Notes under the pieces: generated by a model
Told to the model about the DNA's origin: nothing
Database searches by the model: none
Seen by the model: only the letters and a program-made list of their open reading frames with translations
Shown: piece by piece, positions 27,455-35,318 of the stretch
Numbering within the stretch: the stretch's first letter is position 1
How the letters are laid out: each line of letters opens with the position of its first letter
Source: an uncultured Desulfomonile sp.
GTDB lineage: Bacteria > Desulfobacterota > Desulfomonilia > Desulfomonilales > Desulfomonilaceae
Direction: 5' to 3'
NCBI GenBank assembly: GCA_903952205.1
Contig: CAJBEZ010000085.1
Location: forward strand, 1 to 54,561
Length of the DNA stretch: 54,561 nucleotides
Made by a program: the position numbers and the translations under genes

Positions 27455-28606
27455 CTAAATCAATTCCTGGATGATCTCAGTAATGTCTTTCACCTCGATC
27501 TTTTCGGACAGATTCATTGTTACTCTACTGTCCTCAAGCATCGTAATACAATAGGGGCAGGACGTAGCCAGCACCTCGGCCCCAACCCCGATAGCCTGTT
27601 CTATCCTTATATCGCTGAATCTCTCACCCTTTAGGGTTTCCATCCAAACCCTGCCACCTCCGCCTCCACAGCATAGACTGTCCGCTCGGGACTCAACAAG
27701 CTCTCTAAACTCCAACCCCGGTATCTTGTTCAGGACCGCTCGCGGCTCATCATATACGCCGTTATGGCGACCCAGATAACAAGGGTCGTGATACGTTACT
27801 TTCTTCTCATAATCTTTCTTAAACTGAAGCCGTCCCTCGTTTACCAACTCAAACAGGAACTGTGAGATATGAACTATCTCAAAATCAACCATGAATTCCG
27901 GATACTCGTTTTTGAAAGTATGGTAACAATGAGGGGAAGAAACCAGGATTTTCTTAACCCCATTGTCTATAAAGGCTTTGATGTTTTCTTTGGCGAGACG
28001 CTTGAACAATTCCTCATCGCCCGTCTTACGGATGCTCTCTCCGCAGCAATTCTCCTTGGGACCAAGTATGCCGAAATCCACCCCGGCAAAGTTGAGGATA
28101 TTGGCTGTGGCCCTAGCCACCTTTTTCAACCTTGGGTCATAGCAGAGATAGCAGCCGGGAAAATACAGAATTTCCATACCTTCCGAAAAGGGTTTCACAG
28201 AAAGACCATCCGCCCAGGCCGCCCTTTTTTCCCGATCTTCGCCGAATGGGTTTCCCTGACCAACGAGGCCCGCGTTTATGGTACGGACAGTCTTGACAGT
28301 AGCGGGGTAAACACCATATTCGTTGGCAATCCTGCGTAAGGATACACCAGACTCTATTTGTTTAACGTCTCTAGGGCACTGCTGCGGACATCTTCCACAG
28401 GTGGTGCAACGCCAGATGTCTTCACTTTCGATCTCGGTCAGGCCAAAGGTCGCTTCTCTGACAAGCTTGCGCATACTGAAAGTCGTGACCCGGTTCCAGG
28501 GACAGACAGTGTCGCATAATCCGCACTGGAAGCATCTTTTGAATGCGTCTCCGCCACTTGCTTTAATGACATCGATGATTTCTTTATAGGGGGTTACAGT
28601 TTCCAC
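27455..28606 (-). CDS. bamD: BamD: HdrC-HdrB-type fused iron-sulfur protein
   Basis: This 383-residue protein joins an HdrC-like ferredoxin domain ([12 protein letters not shown] near residue 25 and [12 protein letters not shown] near 68) to an HdrB-like part with two CCG domains ([13 protein letters not shown] with ENCCGES, and [13 protein letters not shown] with [11 protein letters not shown]). CCG domains in HdrB hold non-cubane 4Fe-4S clusters. In the Bam complex it would bridge the HdrA flavoprotein and the BamBC reductase. It lies 32 bases after bamC and 32 before bamE. Confidence 0.92.
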   Translation of the reverse strand: METVTPYKEIIDVIKASGGDAFKRCFQCGLCDTVCPWNRVTTFSMRKLVREATFGLTEIESEDIWRCTTCGRCPQQCPRDVKQIESGVSLRRIANEYGVYPATVKTVRTINAGLVGQGNPFGEDREKRAAWADGLSVKPFSEGMEILYFPGCYLCYDPRLKKVARATANILNFAGVDFGILGPKENCCGESIRKTGDEELFKRLAKENIKAFIDNGVKKILVSSPHCYHTFKNEYPEFMVDFEIVHISQFLFELVNEGRLQFKKDYEKKVTYHDPCYLGRHNGVYDEPRAVLNKIPGLEFRELVESRADSLCCGGGGGRVWMETLKGERFSDIRIEQAIGVGAEVLATSCPYCITMLEDSRVTMNLSEKIEVKDITEIIQELI

Positions 28607-28638
28607 TGTCTTGCTTCCTCTTCTCTTGGCCTAATTAT

Positions 28639-29187
28639 CTAGCCCTTCTTTGAAGCTGATATCCGGGACACGGTATCCATGACCTTCTCCCAGCCATATT
28701 TGTCTATCATGGATTCCAGACCGATCTCTACGTCTTCCAGCTTCACATCTTCTTCCACTTCCTCTTCCCTCTCTTCATAAGTCAGGGCGTCAGCGAGGCA
28801 CCACTGTACACACAGGGGTTTTTCCAATGTCGGATCATCTTGGCACATGTCGCATTTTAGAGGGAGACCGGAGTCAGGTTCCTTAAAAATGTCTCTTGAA
28901 GGGCAGGAAGCCCTGCAAAAAGCGCATTCTTCGTATTCCTTTCCATCAATTACATATTTGTCTCTACCCATGCACTCGGCCGAAGCGTATTCCCCCGCAT
29001 ATACAGGAATGTATATGTCCCTGAGCGGCTCACGGATAACCCTAATGCGAGACCTGGCCGGATTATTTCCGCTGTATTTTGGCGCAGAGTGAAACGCTGA
29101 ACATGCGACCTCACATGCCCGGCAACCATTGCATTTATCAACGTCAACCTTTATTGTCTTAACGATTTTCTTCTTTTTCTCAGCCAT
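28639..29187 (-). CDS. bamC: BamC: 4Fe-4S ferredoxin subunit of benzoyl-CoA reductase
   Basis: This 182-residue ferredoxin-like protein carries about three 4Fe-4S sets: CNGCRACEVACSAFH near residue 19, CAFCRASCPSRDIF near 90, and CDMCQDDP...CVQWC near 115-132. After an acidic stretch (EEREEEVEEDVKLEDVE) comes a short helical tail. It is the direct electron donor to BamB, as in the structurally known BamBC unit of Geobacter. It starts 21 bases after bamB. Dimethyl-sulfoxide-reductase-type B subunits share the motif pattern, but operon position argues for BamC. Confidence 0.92.
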   Translation of the reverse strand: MAEKKKKIVKTIKVDVDKCNGCRACEVACSAFHSAPKYSGNNPARSRIRVIREPLRDIYIPVYAGEYASAECMGRDKYVIDGKEYEECAFCRASCPSRDIFKEPDSGLPLKCDMCQDDPTLEKPLCVQWCLADALTYEEREEEVEEDVKLEDVEIGLESMIDKYGWEKVMDTVSRISASKKG

Positions 29188-29208
29188 GACGGTTACTACA
29201 CCTTCATT

Positions 29209-31212
29209 TTAATTATTCTTTGCTTCCGCCAAAATCTCACTGGAAGGATTCTCGGTTTCTGAATAGATACCTCTGCTCTCGAAGTCTTCAGCTACGTAAT
29301 CCAGACCTAATTCATGCAAAGACTCCTTGGTCGGAATACCCTGTTCGTTCCACCCCTTGAATTTGTAATACGTGTCGAGGAGTTCCTTTTCCAAGTCTGG
29401 AAATCGTTTCTTCCAATGGTTCTGCGGAGGCGCTTCATCTTTTCTCCTCATGCCTCTTCTTATATTATTGGCCCTGACCAAAGTCCGGTATCTCTTGGTC
29501 GCCTGTGTTAGTTTGTCTTCATCCATATCGATTCCTGCGCCCGCTGAGATAAATTTGGGGTAATTATGTATGTGATAAGGGGGCTTTAGTGGAAATGAAG
29601 ATAAACCTGAGCACATCCCTAGCGCATCATCGATGTAGTGCATCCTCTCTTGCCAATCAACAATATCGCAACACATTTGAACTGTCGGGTAATAGGGCAT
29701 GGACTTTTCACCTCTCGGCTCCCAATCCAGAAGAATTTGCTTGAACTTGTCATCAGGAACCTGGAACCAATCCCTTACAAAGTCTTCTCGCTCTTCCACT
29801 GTGAAAAAAGGCGCCTGCGGGAACTGTCCTTCAATCTGGGTAATGTTTATCTTCTCGCCGGTAGAATACATAAGGAAATAAATGGGATTCAGCATAGATA
29901 GTTTGAGAGGAAGCTGCTCATGTTTTTTAATATTATTATGCGCATACTCCTCTGCGCCCTTGCCAATTTGTCTGGCAGCCCAGTAAGTTCCATTGGCCAA
30001 GACATCTCCTATTCCTTCCCGGCGGACGATTCTATCTAACAGCCAACGAAATCTTCCTTCATTGTCCGCGGGCATACCCGGGAAATCATCGTCAGTCAAT
30101 ATTCCGTTTTCGTAAAGCTCCAGGGCAAAGGCCATGACTTGTGGTGTTGAGAATCCGTCTACCCCGTATTCTGTAGCGCTTTGGGCAATGCCTAAACCAA
30201 ACTCAAGGTCTGAGAACGCTGCCATGGTATAGGTAAGTTTCGAGAAGCATTTCATCATGTAGGTTGGAAGTCCCGGAGGAGAAATTGTCGCTCCACATGT
30301 CATTGGGCAATTGTAGCAGCTAATCAACCTCGTCCGCATAGTGTCCAACGTCTCTGCCCACTGTCTTGCTATTTCATCATTCCAAAAATCTTTTCTGCGG
30401 ACACGTGAATTTCCCCACATAAAGTTCTCAGTGTGCCACTTTTCGTCATGGACTTTCATTTCCTGGGGCGACCCGAGTCCGGCCAAAATGGGCATGACAC
30501 CGGGAATCGGATTTTCATTCCGGAATTTTATATATTTCAAAACTTCGTTACACAGCTCCATATACTCAGCGGGCTTGGCGACATTAACATCCTTGGTTCC
30601 ACGAACTACTATAGCCTTTAACCCTTTGTCTCCCATGACGGCGCCTATCCCCTGCCGGCTGGCGCTGGACCGCCCTTGCTCAATCGAAGCAAAATAGACC
30701 CTGTTTTCTCCGGCTAGGCCGATGGCGGCAACCTGGGCTTTTGGCTCCTTCAGTTCGTGTCGAATGAGTTCCGCGGTTTCAACTGCGCCCTTCCCCTTTA
30801 GATGAGATGCGTCCCTGATTTCGACTTTGTCGTTATTTATCCATAAATAAACAAGGTTCGGAGACTTACCGCGAAGAATTACCTTGTCATACCCGGCATA
30901 TTTCAACTCAGGCGCCCAGAATCCACCCATCATAGAAAATGCCATTAATAAGGTTTGCGGAGAAATTGTAGAGACAATTGTACGATTGCAACCGGTAGCG
31001 GGTGTCCCGCATAAAAGACCGGCGCTGAATATCAATAGATTGTCAGGCGAAAAGGGGTCGGTTTCAGGGGGAACCCGGTCCCACAATATTTTGGCGTTAG
31101 TGCCAAGACCCCCTAAATAAAGCTCAGTGTCTCTTGGGTCGGTTGCCACCCTTTCAATGTTTCCCCGGGTTAGATCAACTTCCAGATTAAATCCTGTCTC
31201 TGCGTACCTCAT
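29209..31212 (-). CDS. bamB: BamB: tungsten-containing active-site subunit of class II benzoyl-CoA reductase
   Basis: This 667-residue enzyme of the aldehyde:ferredoxin oxidoreductase family reduces the aromatic ring of benzoyl-CoA to a cyclic diene without ATP. A start at 31212 behind AGGGG gives numbering that matches my memory of Geobacter BamB: E251, H255, E257 and H260 in EMKVHDEKWH (proton-transfer residues) and C322 in MKCFSK (tungsten ligand). The 4Fe-4S ligands are C299, C302, C306 (CYNCPMTC) and probably C534. The N-terminal segment GGLGTNAKIL and QGRSSASRQGIGAVMGDKGLKA bind the pterins. It is the first gene of bamBCDEFGHI. AOR paralogues with other acyl-CoA substrates exist, so benzoyl-CoA specificity is inferred. 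Confidence 0.9.
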   Translation of the reverse strand: MRYAETGFNLEVDLTRGNIERVATDPRDTELYLGGLGTNAKILWDRVPPETDPFSPDNLLIFSAGLLCGTPATGCNRTIVSTISPQTLLMAFSMMGGFWAPELKYAGYDKVILRGKSPNLVYLWINNDKVEIRDASHLKGKGAVETAELIRHELKEPKAQVAAIGLAGENRVYFASIEQGRSSASRQGIGAVMGDKGLKAIVVRGTKDVNVAKPAEYMELCNEVLKYIKFRNENPIPGVMPILAGLGSPQEMKVHDEKWHTENFMWGNSRVRRKDFWNDEIARQWAETLDTMRTRLISCYNCPMTCGATISPPGLPTYMMKCFSKLTYTMAAFSDLEFGLGIAQSATEYGVDGFSTPQVMAFALELYENGILTDDDFPGMPADNEGRFRWLLDRIVRREGIGDVLANGTYWAARQIGKGAEEYAHNNIKKHEQLPLKLSMLNPIYFLMYSTGEKINITQIEGQFPQAPFFTVEEREDFVRDWFQVPDDKFKQILLDWEPRGEKSMPYYPTVQMCCDIVDWQERMHYIDDALGMCSGLSSFPLKPPYHIHNYPKFISAGAGIDMDEDKLTQATKRYRTLVRANNIRRGMRRKDEAPPQNHWKKRFPDLEKELLDTYYKFKGWNEQGIPTKESLHELGLDYVAEDFESRGIYSETENPSSEILAEAKNN

Positions 31213-31402
31213 CTTATTTACCCCTTACAGTCATCTCGCGAAATGCTCGTCAGCGCTCCTGCAACCAAAAAAGTTTTAATACCTATTCGCTAAATGGGCC
31301 ATACCAGTCTTATTTAGACAATATTAGTCTCGGTATGATGTGAAGTATAATAATTCCATTCAGGCCCGCTTCCGGGCTCTATAAAGTTATGCAGACCAAT
31401 AC

Positions 31403-31430
31403 TTGACGCCATCCTTTATTCGAATATAAC
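31403..31430 (+). promoter_or_regulatory. Candidate promoter of the tandem-TetR gene
   Basis: TTGACG (31403-31408), a 16-base spacer and TATAAC (31425-31430) read toward the regulator gene. With the bamB promoter it forms an inverted arrangement in which TTGAC (31403-31407) mirrors GTCAA (31446-31450) and the two -10 boxes overlap, so the two polymerases should exclude each other. Confidence 0.5.
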
Positions 31431-31450
31431 TTATATAAAACCCATGTCAA
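31423..31450 (-). promoter_or_regulatory. Candidate bamB promoter
   Basis: Reading the minus strand, TTGACA (31450-31445) is followed after 16 bases by TATATT (31428-31423). Transcription would begin near 31416, leaving about 200 bases of leader before bamB. It shares its -10 region with the promoter facing the opposite way. Confidence 0.55.
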
Positions 31451-31490
31451 GACTTTTTGAATTGCGCCAAAACCCATGTTAATTGGCGCA
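31437..31490. promoter_or_regulatory. Candidate operator repeats in the bamB/regulator intergenic region
   Basis: AAAACCCATGT occurs twice in the same direction, at 31437-31447 and 31469-31479, 32 bases apart (about three helical turns). The second copy lies inside a perfect inverted repeat TGCGCCAA (31463-31470) / TTGGCGCA (31483-31490). The first copy overlaps the -35 of the bamB promoter. This would suit a repressor with two DNA-binding domains. The rest of the gap 31213-31739 is AT-rich with no further clear structure. Confidence 0.45.
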
Positions 31491-31739
31491 GGAAGAGATT
31501 TAGCTTGAATTTACAGCCGAATGCCGACAATTTATTGAAAAAACTTTGTGTGATATCCTTAGCGCAGGCCAATATCATTTAAAAATCCACTAGCAAACTA
31601 ATTTACTGATAAAACCCCAAATTCCGACGCCTTACACACCTCGCAACCAAGAATGTTCTTGACTCCATATCATGCGAGTGGTATTCGGTTTTTGATTAAA
31701 ATATTATGATCATTGTATTCGCTGCCCAGAGATATAATT

Positions 31740-32996
31740 ATGGACTATACCGGATCACCTGGAAGCACTGTCGAAAAGGTGTCCTCCACAAAAACAAGAA
31801 GCCCTTCGGCAGACAGGAAGCGCAGACTCATAATAGAATCCGCGGAGCGCATTTTTGCCGGCCAAGGTTTTCATGATACCACTATCGCTGATATTTCGCA
31901 TGATTCAGGCGTACATGAAGCCTCCATATTCCAATATTTTAAAACCAAAGAAAATCTGATCGTCACCATTCCGGAAAGACATCTCAAAGAGACGCTTGCA
32001 GGTATCACTGAACATCTTCAAGGTATGAAGGGGGCGGAACCAAAGATAAGAAAGTTACTGTGGCATCAGCTAAGAGACCTCTCTGTAAATAAAGACTACA
32101 CGTCTATTTTGCTACGTGAACTGCGGACATTGCCTGCTTTCTACCTGTCCCCAGCATATGAAATGATTCGAAAATACAGTGTCTTCGCAGCGGAGGCTAT
32201 CAGAGAGGGAATAAGTGATCAGGAAGTTGACGCTGATATAGAGCTTATTCTGGTTTTGGAGATGATATTCGGAGCCATCGACAGCATTGTTTTACGGTGG
32301 CTTTTTTTCGGCGACCCTTATGATCCCAATGATGCCGCCGATGCTCTATGCTCCTTAATAAAAGCGGCTATATGGAGAAGCGAACAGCCAGTTGGGAATG
32401 AAAATGGAGATGAACCGACCCGTGGGGAGTTGCGTCGGCGCACAATAATGGAAGTGGCCTCGGAAGTTTTCGGCAAAAAGGGTTACGGAGGCGCCACCAT
32501 CTCGGAAATAGCGGGGAAAGTGGGCATAGCGGACGCTTCAATTTATCAATATTTCAAGAGCAAAGAACAACTGCTTCTTTCGGTGCTGGGAACCTGGTTC
32601 GTTGAATTGACTGATGAGTTGGAGCGCAGTTTTTCCGGGGAATTAAATCCGCATGAACGACTCTTATATTTGCTTAGAAGGTGGGCTCTGGATTTCCAGA
32701 TTCGAGAATGGGAGACTCGTGTTTTCATACTGGAATTATACCGAAATCCGAGATTTTATGAATCTGAAGAATACCGGAACACCCAGTGTTTCTGGAAACT
32801 GATACGAAGTACAGTGGAAGCCGGACAACAGAGCGGCCATTTTCGCAAGGATTTCGAAATCAGCTATTACCTGCATCTTGTCCAAGGAGCATTTGAGCAT
32901 GAGGCGCTCGCTCGCATGATGCTCTCCAAAAAACAACCCACGATAGCGGGCACGGAACAGTTGATCAACCTTCTCCTCAGAGCTATAAAGGTTTGA
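31740..32996 (+). CDS. Tandem (double) TetR-family regulator
   Basis: This 418-residue protein contains two complete TetR units in one chain. Unit 1 has its helix-turn-helix at about residues 28-75 (RLIIESAERIFAGQGFHDTTIADIS...) and unit 2 at about 226-272 (IMEVASEVFGKKGYGGATISEIAGKVG), each ending in the hallmark SIFQYFKTK or SIYQYFKSK and followed by its own helical ligand domain. TetR proteins are normally about 200 residues and dimerise, so this is a covalent pseudo-dimer. The ATG at 31740 is chosen over the TTG at 31713 for lack of a site at either. It is divergent from bamB across repeat-rich DNA and is the likely regulator of the bam operon. Confidence 0.87.
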   Translation: MDYTGSPGSTVEKVSSTKTRSPSADRKRRLIIESAERIFAGQGFHDTTIADISHDSGVHEASIFQYFKTKENLIVTIPERHLKETLAGITEHLQGMKGAEPKIRKLLWHQLRDLSVNKDYTSILLRELRTLPAFYLSPAYEMIRKYSVFAAEAIREGISDQEVDADIELILVLEMIFGAIDSIVLRWLFFGDPYDPNDAADALCSLIKAAIWRSEQPVGNENGDEPTRGELRRRTIMEVASEVFGKKGYGGATISEIAGKVGIADASIYQYFKSKEQLLLSVLGTWFVELTDELERSFSGELNPHERLLYLLRRWALDFQIREWETRVFILELYRNPRFYESEEYRNTQCFWKLIRSTVEAGQQSGHFRKDFEISYYLHLVQGAFEHEALARMMLSKKQPTIAGTEQLINLLLRAIKV

Positions 32997-33303
32997 GATT
33001 GCCTGTTGGGAACCCCGCGGAGTTTGGCGCATCCTCCGGCACGGACCATGCTTTCCTATGATCTGTATCGCATGTTTCTTGCCGTGTAACACACAAGGTT
33101 CAGGAATCTTATACCGAAGACAAGTGAAGAGGCCTTCAAGAATTGCTAAAGAAATATGATCAGGAGGGAGTGTTCTTCGATTATTGTGACGGGTTGAGTT
33201 GATAGTAGCTGGAAGTCTCGATTTATGTCTTTTCGCCAAGAGTCACGGCTGTAACACATCGTAGCGCTTCTCAGCGTGACCATCTTTCGAGAGGAGTACC
33301 AAC
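32997..33303. other. Intergenic region without recognised features
   Basis: The 307 bases between the tandem TetR gene and guaD hold no coding frame I can support. GAGGAG at about 33292 serves guaD. Base composition shifts toward GC near its right end. Confidence 0.4.
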
Positions 33304-34725
33304 ATGGCAGGCGCTAGCTGCGCGATCCGCGGAACTTTTTTCGATTTCATCGACGACCCGTGGAAGCACATCGGACATGAGCAGGACGCTGCCCGCTTCA
33401 TCCACGACGGGTTGCTTGTGGTAAAGGACGGGGTCATCGTCGATTTTGGAACATTCGCCGACGTCTCGCTACACTACCCCAATCTTCCTGTTACCCGTCT
33501 GCCAAACCGGCTGATCCTTCCGGGGTTCATCGACGGGCACATTCACTTTCCTCAGGTCCGTGTCCCCGGGGCGTACGGTAACCAGTTGCTTGATTGGCTG
33601 CAAACCTGGATCTTTCCGGAAGAACTAAAGTATAGCGACCGTGATTACGCTCGCACATCCGCCCGATACTTCTTCGACGCTCTCCTGTCCGGGGGCACGA
33701 CAACATGCCTAGCCTTCACTACCAGTAGCCCGGTCTCGACAGAGGAGTTCTTCGACGAAGCGGCCCGCCGCAACGTGCGCGTGATCGCTGGCCTGACCGG
33801 AATCGACCGTTTTGCGCCCGACGACTTGCTCATCACACCTGATGAATTCTACAGCGAGTCCCAGCGCCTGATCGAGCGCTACCACCGCAAGGGACGCAAT
33901 CTTTACGCCATCACGCCCCGGTTCGCTGTGGGCTGCTCTGGGGAAATGATGGACCGCTGCCGGCAGTTGAAACTCGAGCACAACGACTGCTGGATCAACA
34001 CACATATATCAGAGAACCCTTCAGAGATTCGCACGGCGCACTACCACTTCCCTGGTTGCGACGACTACACGCACGTTCACGAAAAACATGGGTTACTGGG
34101 ACCGAAGTTCACCGCCGGTCACGGGGTCTGGCTCTCCAATGACGAGTTGCGCCGATTCTCTAAGGCAGGAGCGGCGATTGCGTTCTGTCCTCTGTCGAAC
34201 CTATTCCTCGGCAGTGGCCTCTTCCGTCTGGGCCGCGCTACAGACCCAGACAACCCCGTCCGCATCACCTTGGGCAGCGACATGGGAGGCGGCAACGCGT
34301 TCTCCCTGGTTCGCGTGCTCGAGGAGGCCTACAAGGTTGGCATGTGCAACAACACCATGCTCGATGGTTCTGTTAACCCGCGCGACAAGGATCTAGCGGA
34401 AGCTGAGCGCAACAAGCTCTCGCCCTACCGGGCTTTTTACCTGGCCACACTCGGTGGCGCCCATGCCTTGTACCTCGATGACATGCTGGGCAACTTCGAC
34501 AAGGGCAAGGAGGCAGACTTCATCGTCGTCGATTGGAACGCGGGCCAGCATGCCATGCGCTGGCGCCAGTCACTCATCGTGGAGGGCGCCGGCCCAGAGA
34601 CCATCGAACAGGCTGCCCAATTAATGTTCGGCGTCATGACGATCGGCGACGACCGCAACATCGACGAGACCTGGGTCGCCGGCAAGCGCTCCTACAAGAA
34701 AACTGTTGAGGCGCCTCAATTTTAA
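33304..34725 (+). CDS. guaD: Guanine deaminase (amidohydrolase family)
   Basis: This 473-residue zinc amidohydrolase converts guanine to xanthine and ammonia in purine catabolism. The family motifs are in order: PGFIDGHIHFPQ (HxH metal ligands) near 76, LSGGTTT near 125, THISENPSEI near 230, GHGVWLS near 268 and LGSDMGGG (metal Asp) near 320. The ATG at 33304 follows GAGGAG. Third codon positions are dominated by G and C (GCC, CGC, CTC, GAC), clearly unlike the AT-richer neighbours, which suggests recent transfer. Related chlorohydrolases share the fold, but the MGGG and FPQ segments favour guanine deaminase. Confidence 0.9.
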   Translation: MAGASCAIRGTFFDFIDDPWKHIGHEQDAARFIHDGLLVVKDGVIVDFGTFADVSLHYPNLPVTRLPNRLILPGFIDGHIHFPQVRVPGAYGNQLLDWLQTWIFPEELKYSDRDYARTSARYFFDALLSGGTTTCLAFTTSSPVSTEEFFDEAARRNVRVIAGLTGIDRFAPDDLLITPDEFYSESQRLIERYHRKGRNLYAITPRFAVGCSGEMMDRCRQLKLEHNDCWINTHISENPSEIRTAHYHFPGCDDYTHVHEKHGLLGPKFTAGHGVWLSNDELRRFSKAGAAIAFCPLSNLFLGSGLFRLGRATDPDNPVRITLGSDMGGGNAFSLVRVLEEAYKVGMCNNTMLDGSVNPRDKDLAEAERNKLSPYRAFYLATLGGAHALYLDDMLGNFDKGKEADFIVVDWNAGQHAMRWRQSLIVEGAGPETIEQAAQLMFGVMTIGDDRNIDETWVAGKRSYKKTVEAPQF

Positions 34726-35104
34726 ATCGGCGACTAAGTTGATTCCAGGGTCTTTTTGCCAGATAGCGCGTGATCAGATAACACAACATGTGGAGTTATA
34801 GATTGGACGTGCATGTCTCGCTGGCTTCCGCAGTTGTGGTTCAACAAGTCCCTGCTGCCCTCGCTGACTGGTTCATGGACCGGCAAAGGGGAGTAACAAG
34901 GGCCGCCTAGAGCTTTGCCGGCTTAGCTTACTGCTTAATTTCACGATATAAAGCCCCTGCCTGAGTCAGAAAAAACGTAAGCCGTCAATCGGGAACGACG
35001 TCCACATTTCAACCAATCAAACCAACGATTTTCCTCCTCCTAAACCGTATAAAACAGGGGGCCGTATCTGCACATTTAAGTCAGCCCATTCCTCCAGGAG
35101 AAAA

Positions 35105-35200
35105 ATGATACTGAACGCACGAAGAATATTGAACAGGTCTGGGGAGACCCAGTTGATACTACTGGCGATTGAAGATGTTACCGGGTCACCTATTACCTGA
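35105..35200 (+). pseudogene. Remnant of a CheR/PAS-type signalling protein
   Basis: A 31-codon frame with a ribosome site (CCAGGAG) reads MILNARRILNRSGETQLILL followed by AIEDVT. This matches the end of the PAS-like segment in CheB/CheR-type hybrid sensors, where LILLAIEDITERK normally leads into the next domain. Here the frame stops six residues later. It is probably what is left of a deleted signalling gene. Confidence 0.5.
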
Positions 35201-35254
35201 GCAAACGATGCCCACTTGCGATGGAGGCAGGCAGGGTGTCCGCATCTGCCCGGA

Positions 35255-35269
35255 TGTCATTTCGACCGG
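35255..35269. repeat. Short dispersed repeat, copy 1
   Basis: TGTCATTTCGACCGG here recurs at 42835-42849, each time preceded by CTGCCC. Both copies lie in gaps upstream of kinase genes and beside signalling remnants. The motif resembles widespread intergenic repeats and may mark recombination scars. Confidence 0.45.
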
Positions 35270-35318
35270 TATGGAGAAACTTGGCAAATCTGTTAAGATG
35301 ATTCAGAGGTTATGAATT

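Larger units (their letters stand above)
34726..35318. other. Intergenic region with a signalling-gene remnant
   Basis: These 593 bases between guaD and the first kinase contain the remnant at 35105-35200 and one copy of a short repeat at 35255-35269. I see no intact gene or convincing promoter elsewhere in it. Confidence 0.5.

Noticed and set aside
32736-33239. 167-codon minus-strand frame over the end of the tandem TetR gene
   Set aside because: It overlaps strongly supported coding sequence and shows no recognisable domain.
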